Program-made: the position numbers and the translations under genes
Part shown: piece after piece, positions 1 to 7,236 of the stretch
Layout: each line of letters starts with the position of its first letter
Numbering within the stretch: position 1 is the stretch's first letter
Source: Porphyromonadaceae bacterium UBA7087
GTDB taxonomy: Bacteria; Bacteroidota; Bacteroidia; Bacteroidales; Muribaculaceae
DNA length: 9,224 bases
Assembly (NCBI GenBank): GCA_002493515.1
Contig: DKYZ01000093.1
Coordinates: 1-9,224, forward strand
Direction: 5' to 3'
The notes under the pieces: generated by a model
What the model was told of the DNA's origin: nothing
Databases searched by the model: none
The model's input: only the letters and a program-made list of their open reading frames with translations

Positions 1-4
1 ACAC

Positions 5-1225
5 TCAATGAAACAGTATCAAGGCCGGACGCTCTATGGCGGTCTGGAGTGTCGGCTCGAAGTCCTTGAAATATCCGATCGAGTTGACAGGCACGCTCTG
101 CCCCTCAAGCACCACACGGTCGAGCATTACTGCCGGGGCGTAGGTTCCGCTCTGCCCGGTCGGGTCGTAAAACCACTCATATTTCAGGTCGGTGTCTGTG
201 GTGAGCCAGTCGGTGTAATAGCCGGCATGGTGGGCCACCACGGCCATGCGGTCGCCGTAGCCGGCCTCCTCGCATTGCTTGAGGGTATTGATGGCTCTCG
301 GGCAGTTGCCGCAGTTTTCCGTCGTGAACTCCTCGATGAGCACCCGTCGCGGCATCGAGTCGGTATATGCTCCGAGAAGACAGGTCAAGGTGTTGTTGTC
401 CGGATTGTCGTCAATCCCCGTGATGGCCTTTACCGTCACTTCATGAGGCTGTCCGGGTGTTATTTCATCCGCACCGATGATTATGGAGCCTCCGACGGTC
501 TGCTGCACCAACACCACTCCGTCGATATCAATCACGGTCTCTTTCCCGCCGTCGATGCTGTAAGAGAGGGAATAGCCGTATATGTCGGTAAGGGCCTCGT
601 TTTTCATCACCACATGGATCTCGGCATCCTCACCCTCTTTCATGATGGGCTTTACCGGTGTGGCTGACTTGAGCGCCAGGTCGGATGAAGGGAGGTTGTC
701 GCCTGTCACCACCAGCTCGATGCTCAGCACGCCATTCACCTTGGCCTCCTCCCATTTGCCGTTCTTGCACAGCCACCTGGTGTCAGGCCTGTTGTCTCCG
801 GTGAAGGAGAAACATCTCACTGCCTTCTCCTGCGAGAAGGAGAATCCCACGGCCAGCGGAGAACCGTCCACAGCCAACGAGCCGGAGAGCGCGACCTCGT
901 TCCAGCCCTGCTGCGGTTCTTCCAGGGCCATCGACTCCAGATTCTCGCCGTCGAGCGAGCCGCGCACCCATACGTTGAATCCCGTCATTCCCTCCGTAGT
1001 GGTGATTCCGGCCCTGACAGCCGTTATATTGCATCCTATGTAAGGCTCAAGCATTTCCGGAGTGAGGATTACCGCTCCCGACATCTCGGTCTTGCCTGTC
1101 TTGCCGTAGCCTTTTTCGGCCAATGCCCCGTCGCAATAGCCGACGCGTATTGACGCAGCCTGTGCGCCCAGGGCTAAAGCCGCCCCGGCGCACAGGATTA
1201 TGGTCTTTTTTAAAACTGATATCAT
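5..1225 (-). CDS. Omp28-like secreted thioredoxin-fold protein, C-terminus probably interrupted
   Basis: The product is an exported 406-residue protein. Residues 1-23 form a signal peptide (KK, a hydrophobic core, then ALGAQA before the cut). Residues about 25-175 are a beta-rich N-terminal domain. Residues about 180-285 look like a CARDB/Ig-type beta domain. From about 292 there is an Omp28-type thioredoxin-like domain with an IEEFTTENCGNCPR motif (CxxC at Cys305/Cys308), the strand AVVAHHAG and a probable cis-proline loop in TYAPAVMLDR. The start ATG overlaps the stop of the upstream gene as ATGA, so translation is probably coupled. Known Omp28-type Bacteroidales proteins usually continue well past this domain, often into a C-terminal sorting domain. 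Here the frame ends soon after AIERPA at a stop at 5-7, so a frameshift, a nonsense change or a sequencing error is suspected. The domain assignment is from motif recognition; the function (possibly a redox or adhesion role at the cell surface) is not established. Confidence 0.8.
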   Translation of the reverse strand: MISVLKKTIILCAGAALALGAQAASIRVGYCDGALAEKGYGKTGKTEMSGAVILTPEMLEPYIGCNITAVRAGITTTEGMTGFNVWVRGSLDGENLESMALEEPQQGWNEVALSGSLAVDGSPLAVGFSFSQEKAVRCFSFTGDNRPDTRWLCKNGKWEEAKVNGVLSIELVVTGDNLPSSDLALKSATPVKPIMKEGEDAEIHVVMKNEALTDIYGYSLSYSIDGGKETVIDIDGVVLVQQTVGGSIIIGADEITPGQPHEVTVKAITGIDDNPDNNTLTCLLGAYTDSMPRRVLIEEFTTENCGNCPRAINTLKQCEEAGYGDRMAVVAHHAGYYTDWLTTDTDLKYEWFYDPTGQSGTYAPAVMLDRVVLEGQSVPVNSIGYFKDFEPTLQTAIERPALILFH

Positions 1226-3279
1226 ATCATCACTTTTATTGTCTTGCCCGAGGCCTTCACGAGGTAGATTCCTCTGTCGGCCTGCAGACGGATTTCTGTG
1301 TTGCGGAGACCGTGTGCCACCACGCGTCCGTCGGCTGCGTATACATCTACAGCCTGCCCGAGCGGGTTGGCGATGACGATCTCACCTATGGCGGATGATA
1401 CACGTATGCCCTCGGCCTCTGCCTTTGATATGCCGACCATCGTGTTGTCTACCTTGATTTCGTTGGATCTTGCTCCAATGAGGTTAGCGGAATAATATCC
1501 CTGCACGGCATAGACATATGAATTGTTTTCATCCACAGGCTCCTTTACCTCACATGAGGTGGCTTCGTAGGAGGCGAAGCATGTCTCGGCGGGAGTGGTG
1601 ACTGTTGAGCCGGCCTGCATCTCCATGGTAAGCTTCATGGAGAGGAACGCCACCATATCCTCGTCGGCAGAGCATTCGGCTATATTGACGAAGAAGCGGC
1701 TGTCGGCTTGGCCCTGTGTGAACTCAACCTCAAATTCCCCTGGCATTGTGGTGAGGTCAAACTCCTGCGACTCGTAGATATTCCCCTCCGCATCCATAAG
1801 GCCTGCGATCATCGTGATGTCGTCGGCAGCAGTGAATGCTGTTCCGGAGAATCTGACTTTTCCGGCGGAGAAATCCATGGCCGGGGAGGAGAGACGTCCG
1901 AGAATGCCCATTGATGCATACATGTCGGTAAGGACGAGCACGGGCATCCCCTCGATATGGAAGAACAATCCGAGGTCGAGGTCCCATCCGGCGCGGCTCA
2001 TGCAGAGATCCGTTCCTCCCATTCCCATTGCCGGCATTACCTGTATGGGATTGAAATCGTCAGCAGTCTCAGGAATGTTGGAGAATGTGTCGTCAAGAAG
2101 AGTATACTCCTCGCCGTCGACAGCTGCCGTATGGGTGACCGTCGGGAGCACCATATATCCGGCGGCGTTGGCTGCCCTCTCCCAGTTGGCGGTGAAGCCC
2201 TCGGCTGTTATGCCGCTTGCGGCAAGAGCCGCCGGAGTGCCAACCTCGTCAGGAGTGACATCTCCGTTCCAATAGCCGTAGTAGGAGCAGTCGTCGCCGT
2301 TGATGGCCGTCACGTAAACGGTAGTTGTGGCGCCGGGTTCCGGTGCAAAGGGTACGTCGGCCTCATCCACATCGCCTACGGTGGCGGAGGTAACGGGCAT
2401 ATGTCCGCATCTCACCTGCACGAGATAGCTTGTGGCGCCTTCCACTTTTTCCCATCTTGCATGGATCAGGTCGTAGTCAACCATCGTGGCATCCTTCACC
2501 ACCGGGCTTTTCAGCGGGAAGGTGAGTTTCTCCAGCCTGAGATCGTCGATAAGCACCTTACCCATCCATCCGAAGGTCATGACGGAGGTCTTCGGTGTGG
2601 ATGTGGATCCGATCCACTGGCACTCCGTCCACTCGTTGTAGGTCAGGGGCAGTGTCGAGGCCGCGATAGGAAGATTGTTCTCCTCATCAAGGAAGAATGA
2701 CTGCAGCCCCTGATCGGTGGCGTTGGCATTGACGTTTTTGGCCTTTACAGTGAATCTGAAGTACCCCTCACCGTCGGTAAGGAGGTCTATGTCGGGAGTC
2801 TTTATATAGCCGGGACCGTCTTCTCCCACCTCATCGAAGCCCAGATAGGCGCATCCGCCGGACTGATAGACCTGGAAAAGTGTCCATTGGCCTCCGTCAT
2901 AATCCAAAGTGTTTTTGATGAACTCCTCATCTTCGGCGATGTCGACAGGATCGGGATTCTCCTCGGAGCCTGCGGCCCATTTCGAGAAATCCTCGAAAAT
3001 CACGGTCTCCGCCTTTACATTGGGAGTGATAAGAATCTCGGGCTCATAGATGTCACCCTCTTCGCGGGCCAGGGAACGCATCGCATTGACGCTTCTGCCC
3101 TTGTTTGAGATGAAGTCGGCCACTGTCTGGCTTGGGGTCGTTCCGTTTTCGGAGAATGCTTTTGCTACAGCCATCTTCATGGCTGCTGTGTCGGGCCTGC
3201 CTTGTGTCTCAAGGGCTAAAGCCGCAGAACCCATCGTCAGCGAGGCGGCGATGACAGTCAGGATAGTAGATTTTGTCAT
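1222..3279 (-). CDS. Secreted jelly-roll/fibronectin III protein with type IX secretion-like C-terminal domain
   Basis: The product is a 685-residue exported protein. The start at 3279 is chosen because MTKSTILTVIAAS opens a good signal peptide (cut near AALALA/LETQ), whereas the 20 codons upstream encode no signal-like sequence. Order of parts: a pro-like segment (about 25-90); a jelly-roll-like domain (about 93-252, starting IFEDFSKW and ending VLIDDLRLEKL); a fibronectin III domain (about 257-345, with ARWEKVEGATSYLVQV); the first strands of a second fibronectin III domain (about 348-385, TANWERAANAAGYMV); a second jelly-roll-like domain (about 394-553); the last strands of that fibronectin domain (about 586-610); and a type A-like Por/T9SS sorting domain (about 626-685, VYAADGRVVAHG then GIYLVKASGKTIKVMI). 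It probably reaches the cell surface or medium. It is the first gene of a coupled pair with the Omp28-like gene. No catalytic motif was recognised. A role as a surface binding or matrix protein is inference only. Confidence 0.85.
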   Translation of the reverse strand: MTKSTILTVIAASLTMGSAALALETQGRPDTAAMKMAVAKAFSENGTTPSQTVADFISNKGRSVNAMRSLAREEGDIYEPEILITPNVKAETVIFEDFSKWAAGSEENPDPVDIAEDEEFIKNTLDYDGGQWTLFQVYQSGGCAYLGFDEVGEDGPGYIKTPDIDLLTDGEGYFRFTVKAKNVNANATDQGLQSFFLDEENNLPIAASTLPLTYNEWTECQWIGSTSTPKTSVMTFGWMGKVLIDDLRLEKLTFPLKSPVVKDATMVDYDLIHARWEKVEGATSYLVQVRCGHMPVTSATVGDVDEADVPFAPEPGATTTVYVTAINGDDCSYYGYWNGDVTPDEVGTPAALAASGITAEGFTANWERAANAAGYMVLPTVTHTAAVDGEEYTLLDDTFSNIPETADDFNPIQVMPAMGMGGTDLCMSRAGWDLDLGLFFHIEGMPVLVLTDMYASMGILGRLSSPAMDFSAGKVRFSGTAFTAADDITMIAGLMDAEGNIYESQEFDLTTMPGEFEVEFTQGQADSRFFVNIAECSADEDMVAFLSMKLTMEMQAGSTVTTPAETCFASYEATSCEVKEPVDENNSYVYAVQGYYSANLIGARSNEIKVDNTMVGISKAEAEGIRVSSAIGEIVIANPLGQAVDVYAADGRVVAHGLRNTEIRLQADRGIYLVKASGKTIKVMI

Positions 3280-3307
3280 AATGAATGGATTTTTATTAAT
3301 AAATTCA

Positions 3308-3330
3308 GGAGACGGCCATTCGGAGTCTCC
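3308..3330 (-). other. 5'-terminal stem-loop in the leader of the jelly-roll/fibronectin gene
   Basis: GGAGAC at 3308-3313 is complementary to GTCTCC at 3325-3330, giving a 6-bp stem with an 11-nt loop. On the minus-strand transcript the hairpin begins almost exactly at the start site predicted from the -7 box at 3337-3344. The remaining leader of about 28 nt to the ATG is A/T-rich and looks unpaired. A stabilising 5' cap hairpin is a plausible role; this is inference. Confidence 0.4.
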
Positions 3331-3336
3331 GTGTTG

Positions 3337-3369
3337 CAAAATTATTGTTTATCGGGATTATGTCGCAAA
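3337..3369 (-). promoter_or_regulatory. Bacteroidetes-type promoter for the jelly-roll/Omp28 operon
   Basis: On the minus strand TTTG (3366-3369) is followed by 21 nt and then TAATTTTG (3337-3344). This is a full match to the Bacteroidetes housekeeping consensus TTTG-N19-21-TAnnTTTG. Transcription should start near 3330, leaving a leader of about 50 nt before the ATG at 3279. The rest of the gap to 3504 is A/T-rich, and I see no further gene in it. Confidence 0.7.
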
Positions 3370-3504
3370 TATCCATATCTGATAAAATGTCTACAAAATG
3401 TGTGAAATAAGTTGTAAAATATCAATATGAAAACTATAAAGCGTTGATAATCAATCATGGTCTAATCTACATTGTAGAGAGCGTTCTTTCACGTCGATGG
3501 AATC

Positions 3505-5352
3505 TCATAAAGCTTTGAGAAAAGCCTCCAGGCTTTCATCCTGACTGATGCCGAGAGTCTTGCGCAGACGGTAACGGGCCTGGTTGAGCGACTTCGGCTG
3601 TATACCGTTGACGATGCAGATTTCAAGAGGAGTCAGCCCTAACCGCAGATAGAGGGCGAGCCTCTTGTCGGCGCCTGTCAGTTTGCCGGCCTTGTCGAGG
3701 CGTGCGAGGAAATCGGACTCCCTCTGGGAAATCTCTCCTTCGGAATCGCCGTCCCTTTCGGGATATCGGTTCTGGAGAAGATATGAGGCTATCGACCGAA
3801 GTCTGTTGTCTACGTCAGGATTACCGGTCTTTGGAATCTCCTTCACCATGTTGCGCACCCGTGTCAGCAGGTCGGCCGAACCTTCGAGCAGTATCCCCTT
3901 TACCGCTGTGTCGCGTGACAGACGCTCGATTTTTTCCTTGTTTTCCCCTATGAGGCTCTCTGTTTCCGATATTGTTTTCTCCAGCTGCGCCAGTTGATGC
4001 AGATTCTCACTTAGCAGCGCGTCCCTGCGCTCTATTTCATTCCTGAGCTCCTCTATTTTTGCATCCCTCTCGCTTATCGAGCTTTCTGCATGTGTTTCTT
4101 CGGAAGTCCTCTTTTCGGTATCCGTGTCTTCGGTGTTGTCTGCAAGCGGAGTGTCCGTGTCGCGGGTGTCGGTTTCTGCCGACATATGGACAAGGTTTCT
4201 TTTGCGCCTGAGAACTATTGCATATACCGCCAGTCCGGCTGTAGCCAGAGCCAGAAGGATGATTGCGATGACCGGAGCCGGATTCCGGTTCTCCTTGCTT
4301 ACTGTTTCGGCTGCCGGCATCCTGTTATCCAGCGGCACATTGGCCTGACACCATCTCATCAGTATTCCGGCGTTGTTGATGTTGTCGAAGATTATCTCCT
4401 GAAGCTCGGAGTCTGATTCCTCCAGAATCTTGTTCTGGGTTCTCGATGTCGTGAAAGCCATGACATAATCCTTCTGCAGGGCATAGATATTCGACATAAG
4501 GGCGTATGACTGCGTGAGCTGTTTTGTCTGATTGTATTTCGTGGCGTATTCCGATGCCTTCGTGGCGTTGGCGAGGGCCTTGGTCTCGTCGCCGGCACGC
4601 ATGTAGTATCTTGCGAGGGCGAGATGGCAGGAGGAATAGAGTAGGGTGAAGTTGTTTTCCACGGAAACCTGGAGGGCTTTCTGCAGCATCTCCAGTTTCA
4701 GCCCGGAGTCGATCTCCAGTTTCTCCATGTAGGGGAGGGTTATGGCATAATATATGGTGTAGCGGCTGTCACGGGCCGCAATGTCGAGAGCCTCCTTGTA
4801 ATAGGCGAACGACTTGGATTTGTTGTCGGCCTCCTGATATAGCCTGGCGAGGTTGATGCAGGTCTTCAGCCATTCGGTGGTGTCGCGGTGCTCTTTGAAA
4901 AAACTGTTGGCCGACAGCAGCAGCTTCTCTGCCTGCCGGTATTGTTTTCGCTCGATACACACACCCGCCTTTGCCGACTGTATGGAATGATAAAGGCTGT
5001 TGTCGTCTGAGGCGCAGTAGGATGAGGCCATGTCGGAGATATCCTGGATAAGATACCATTGATGATGCTGCACGAGATACCAGGTGTATTCAGCAAGGGC
5101 TTCCGCACAATACTGCCGCATCTCTTCCGGGGATGCCGTTTCCTTCAGTTTTCCGAGCCAGTGCACGAGCCTGTAGGCCTGAGCCGGGGCCAGCAGCTGG
5201 TTGTCGTTGCGGAGTGAGTCAAGATATGCTTTCTCCGAACCGGACGCAGCAGTCACGGTGTGTCGGGTATCTTTCGACCCGGAGGCGTCCGCAGTGATGA
5301 TTGCCGCAATGGTCAGTATAGTCAGGATTATTGATCTCAGGATTGGTGTCAT
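3505..5352 (-). CDS. Membrane-anchored TPR / coiled-coil / HTH regulator
   Basis: The 615-residue protein begins with a signal or membrane segment (about 5-22). Residues about 40-335 are helical repeats of TPR type, visible as AEKLLLSANSFFKEH, YYKEALDIA and ALARYYMRAGDETKALANA. A transmembrane helix follows (about 360-381, VIAIILLALATAGLAVYAIV, then LRRKR as a positive-inside stop). After an acidic, threonine-rich linker (about 390-425) comes a coiled coil (about 428-480). The C-terminal part (about 541-615) has a LuxR/GerE-like helix-turn-helix, LTPLEICIVNGIQPKSLNQA followed by RYRLRKTLGIS. This layout is recurrent in Bacteroidetes and predicts repeats outside the inner membrane with the DNA-binding end in the cytoplasm. 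The start ATG overlaps the stop of the small gene upstream (ATGA), so the two are probably co-translated. Its signal and target genes are unknown. Confidence 0.85.
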   Translation of the reverse strand: MTPILRSIILTILTIAAIITADASGSKDTRHTVTAASGSEKAYLDSLRNDNQLLAPAQAYRLVHWLGKLKETASPEEMRQYCAEALAEYTWYLVQHHQWYLIQDISDMASSYCASDDNSLYHSIQSAKAGVCIERKQYRQAEKLLLSANSFFKEHRDTTEWLKTCINLARLYQEADNKSKSFAYYKEALDIAARDSRYTIYYAITLPYMEKLEIDSGLKLEMLQKALQVSVENNFTLLYSSCHLALARYYMRAGDETKALANATKASEYATKYNQTKQLTQSYALMSNIYALQKDYVMAFTTSRTQNKILEESDSELQEIIFDNINNAGILMRWCQANVPLDNRMPAAETVSKENRNPAPVIAIILLALATAGLAVYAIVLRRKRNLVHMSAETDTRDTDTPLADNTEDTDTEKRTSEETHAESSISERDAKIEELRNEIERRDALLSENLHQLAQLEKTISETESLIGENKEKIERLSRDTAVKGILLEGSADLLTRVRNMVKEIPKTGNPDVDNRLRSIASYLLQNRYPERDGDSEGEISQRESDFLARLDKAGKLTGADKRLALYLRLGLTPLEICIVNGIQPKSLNQARYRLRKTLGISQDESLEAFLKAL

Positions 5353-5621
5353 CTGTTTCTGGCCATGGCCAGTTCGCGCACAAGGGTGTTGCGCCTTTGG
5401 GTAAGTGTCTGGGTGATATGGTTTAGCTCCGCGAGCCGCTGCTGCTGGGCTTTGAGCTGCAGGGTGTCCTCTTTGGCACCTGCCTCAATCTTTCTCAGTG
5501 TTTCCTCAAGCATTGCCGAGGCGGATTCCAGTTCCTTGAAATGGTTCTCGAAGTCGCTGTTGAGTTGCTCGAACTGTTTCAGCAGCTCGGTCATCTTTAT
5601 TGTGTCTGGTCTGTCGCCCAT
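5349..5621 (-). CDS. Small coiled-coil protein coupled to the TPR/HTH regulator
   Basis: I do not recognise a family. The 90-residue product is almost wholly helical: residues about 8-75 are rich in Leu, Glu, Gln and Lys with heptad-like spacing (LLKQFEQLNSDFENHFKELE, then LEETLRKIEAG), and the C-terminus is basic (TQRRNTLVRELAMARNR). There is no signal peptide or membrane segment, so it should be cytoplasmic. A longer version starting at a GTG at 5645 is unlikely because that codon lies inside the promoter -7 box; the ATG at 5621 is used instead. Its stop overlaps the next ATG as ATGA. The pairing suggests it contacts the cytoplasmic coiled coil of the TPR/HTH protein; that is inference. Confidence 0.75.
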   Translation of the reverse strand: MGDRPDTIKMTELLKQFEQLNSDFENHFKELESASAMLEETLRKIEAGAKEDTLQLKAQQQRLAELNHITQTLTQRRNTLVRELAMARNR

Positions 5622-5644
5622 GATTCTGATTTCTAAATTTTTCA

Positions 5645-5675
5645 CAAAGATAATGTTTTTCCTCTGTTTGCCAAA
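5645..5675 (-). promoter_or_regulatory. Bacteroidetes-type promoter for the coiled-coil/TPR-HTH operon
   Basis: On the minus strand TTTG (5672-5675) is followed by 19 nt and TATCTTTG (5645-5652), a full match to TTTG-N19-21-TAnnTTTG. The predicted start of transcription near 5638-5640 leaves about 17-19 nt of leader before the ATG at 5621 and excludes the upstream GTG at 5645 as a start codon. Confidence 0.75.
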
Positions 5676-5704
5676 ATGGAGGCCGCCCTGTCATGAATAA
5701 AGGA

Positions 5705-5739
5705 ATAAAAAACTGTCCCCGCAATCATTGCGGAGACAG
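5705..5739 (-). terminator. Intrinsic terminator after the M48 peptidase gene
   Basis: On the minus strand CTGTCTCCGCAA and TTGCGGGGACAG (5713-5739) form a 12-bp stem with one U-G wobble and a TGA loop, followed by six T residues (5707-5712). On the plus strand the wobble becomes a C-A mismatch and the flank is A-rich, so the signal works only leftward. It sits about 34 nt after the peptidase stop and about 37 nt before the next promoter, so it separates the two units. Confidence 0.85.
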
Positions 5740-5772
5740 AAAAAAATAAATAACTCAATTAATTATGAGATT

Positions 5773-6576
5773 TCATTTGGTTTCGGTCGCGGGGCGCTCG
5801 ATGCCGTCTTTCTGGCAGCGCTCCGTCATTTTCTTTATGCGTGCGGCAGTCTCGGGATGCGAGGAGAACATCTTGTCGAAGTAGCTTGACTTGGCGCCTG
5901 CCTCACCCTCCATTTTCTGGAATTTCTCGAAAGCCATCACCATTCCCCAGGGGTTCTTGCCTTTGCTGCGGAGGAAATCGTAGCCGCAGTCATCGGCCTC
6001 TTTCTCCTGCTTCTGCGAGTATTTGGAGTTGATCAAGGCCTCGCCGAGAGTGCCGAGCTGCGATTCGGTAAGGGCAGCCGCCACACCACCGGTAGAAGCC
6101 ACTGCGTCTTTCAGGGCGCCGGTGAGGAGCTGGGTGCGGAAAGCGTTCTTTGAGTGATGTTTCATTACGTGGCCGATCTCATGGCCGATGATTCCGAGCA
6201 GCTCGTCGTCGCTCATTATGTCCATCAGCGATGAGAACACGCGCACACTGCCGTCGGGGCAAGCGAACGCATTCACGTCGATGACGTCGTATACCTTGAA
6301 ATTCAAGGGTATGCCGTCGGCGTCGGTAATGCCTTCGGTGAGCTTGTTGAGGCGTTGCGTATATGGGTTGTCGTCGGGGAGCACGGGATTGTGCTTGTCC
6401 ATCCAGTCAACCGACTCCTTGACGTATTCCGCCATCTGTTTGTCGGTAAGGGTTGCGGCCTGCACAGTCTTGGCGGCTGCGCCTACGGCCTTCTTGAGAT
6501 TGAACTGGGCGGCTGCAGGTGTCACTGTCAGAGCTGCCAAAGTCATGATTGCTAATCTGATAGCTGTCTTTTTCAT
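5773..6576 (-). CDS. Periplasmic M48 family zinc metallopeptidase (LoiP/YggG-like)
   Basis: The 267-residue product has a signal peptide (MKKTAIRLAIMTLAALTVTPAAA, cut before QFNL at about residue 23) with no lipobox cysteine, so it is probably soluble in the periplasm. The peptidase domain shows the M48 hallmarks: NAFACPDGSVRVFSSLMD (about 102-119) ahead of the zinc helix; HEIGH at 132-136, giving two histidine ligands and the catalytic Glu133; the third ligand in EKEAD (Glu191, with Asp195); and SSHPETAARI near the end (238-247). Relatives degrade damaged or misassembled envelope proteins. The start at 6576 is chosen because the roughly 140 codons upstream read through the divergent gene and contain no signal or domain. 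It stands alone between a divergent promoter region and its own terminator. The physiological substrate cannot be read from sequence. Confidence 0.92.
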   Translation of the reverse strand: MKKTAIRLAIMTLAALTVTPAAAQFNLKKAVGAAAKTVQAATLTDKQMAEYVKESVDWMDKHNPVLPDDNPYTQRLNKLTEGITDADGIPLNFKVYDVIDVNAFACPDGSVRVFSSLMDIMSDDELLGIIGHEIGHVMKHHSKNAFRTQLLTGALKDAVASTGGVAAALTESQLGTLGEALINSKYSQKQEKEADDCGYDFLRSKGKNPWGMVMAFEKFQKMEGEAGAKSSYFDKMFSSHPETAARIKKMTERCQKDGIERPATETK

Positions 6577-6602
6577 TTTGTCACACAGTAGTTTTAGTAT
6601 GA

Positions 6603-6610
6603 CAAAATTA
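6603..6610 (-). promoter_or_regulatory. Probable -7 box of the M48 peptidase gene
   Basis: TAATTTTG on the minus strand matches TAnnTTTG and lies 26 nt from the peptidase ATG. No good TTTG is found 19-21 nt further upstream, so the -33 element is weak or absent. The expected -33 position falls on the -7 box of the divergent gene. Confidence 0.5.
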
Positions 6611-6632
6611 ATAAAAAGATGTGAAATTTGTG

Positions 6633-6640
6633 TAACTTTG
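6633..6640 (+). promoter_or_regulatory. Probable -7 box of the divergent membrane protein gene
   Basis: TAACTTTG matches TAnnTTTG. It ends 14 nt before the ATG at 6655, predicting a very short leader (about 8-10 nt). A possible TTG start at 6628 would lie upstream of the start of transcription and is therefore unlikely. No clear -33 TTTG is present. Confidence 0.5.
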
Positions 6641-6654
6641 TAGAAAAAAGAAAT

Positions 6655-7236
6655 ATGGGTAATAATACTGGGAGAAAGGTATTGGCATATGTGGTTGGAG
6701 GATTGGGGATTATATTTTATCTGGCAGCTTTTGTCGTTCAAGAGGAGACATTGGTGGAGTGGTGGAAACCTGTGCTGGTATGTCTGGGGGTGGCTGCTCT
6801 GACAGGGGCTGTCATGTGGCGTTGGTGGACACGCCTCACCGGGAGCTCTGGTTTCCTGTTCAACTACATATGCCACGTGGCGTTCGCGACGGGTCTTTTT
6901 CTTGCGGGGTTCTACGTTCTCAACAGGGTGTTTGTCGACCACTCCACAGAGCATGAGGAGAAGGCGGTAGTGACGCGCCGTTACAGCAGGGAGCGACACA
7001 AGACCCGACGGTCAGGGCGTCGCTATGTCTCCACCGGTGAGACCTACAAGGTGTATTATATCGAGGTGGGTTTTGCCTCGGGAATGACAAAGGAGATCGA
7101 GGTGCCGGCTGCCCGGTTCCATCGTTTCCATACCGGCGACTCCCTCCGGTTCGAGCTCGGAAAGGGCCTTTTCGGCATCCCCGTTGTCTCAGACCGATTT
7201 GCAGACAAGAAACTCAGTCATCTGGGTGGCGAGTGA
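6655..7236 (+). CDS. Three-pass membrane protein of unknown function
   Basis: I do not recognise a named family. The 193-residue product has three hydrophobic helices (about 8-28, 38-58 and 70-92), then a strongly basic stretch (about 107-123, RRYSRERHKTRRSGRRY) and a small beta-rich C-terminal domain (about 129-182, with YKVYYIEVGFASGMTKEIEV and GDSLRFELGKGLFGIPVV). The general look of that domain recalls DUF3592-type membrane proteins, but this is weak. It is the only convincing plus-strand gene and is transcribed away from the M48 peptidase from a shared intergenic region. Its last 48 bases overlap the 3' end of the nucleotidyltransferase gene on the other strand. The overlapped residues lie beyond the recognisable domain. 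The ATG at 6655 is preferred over the upstream TTG because of the promoter position. Confidence 0.75.
   Translation: MGNNTGRKVLAYVVGGLGIIFYLAAFVVQEETLVEWWKPVLVCLGVAALTGAVMWRWWTRLTGSSGFLFNYICHVAFATGLFLAGFYVLNRVFVDHSTEHEEKAVVTRRYSRERHKTRRSGRRYVSTGETYKVYYIEVGFASGMTKEIEVPAARFHRFHTGDSLRFELGKGLFGIPVVSDRFADKKLSHLGGE

Noticed and set aside
8..667. Long plus-strand open frame (219 codons) antisense to the Omp28-like gene
   Set aside because: It lies wholly opposite a gene with a signal peptide and recognisable motifs; its product shows no domain and there is no promoter. It is a shadow of the codon bias on the other strand.
1957..2700. Plus-strand open frame of 247 codons antisense to the jelly-roll/fibronectin gene
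   Set aside because: The translation is low-complexity without domain signals, and the opposite frame encodes clear fibronectin and jelly-roll segments.
3466..3478. Short palindrome TCTAC-ATT-GTAGA after the TPR/HTH gene as a terminator
   Set aside because: Only 5 bp of A/T-rich stem and no T-run on either strand.
5622..5645. GTG start at 5645 for the small coiled-coil protein
   Set aside because: The codon overlaps the -7 box TATCTTTG of its own promoter, so it should not be in the transcript.
6628..6654. TTG start for the three-pass membrane protein
   Set aside because: It lies upstream of or within the TAACTTTG -7 box; the ATG at 6655 fits better.
6577..6999. N-terminal extension of the M48 peptidase to an upstream Met
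   Set aside because: It would run through the divergent gene and its promoter and hide the good signal peptide at MKKTAIRLAI.
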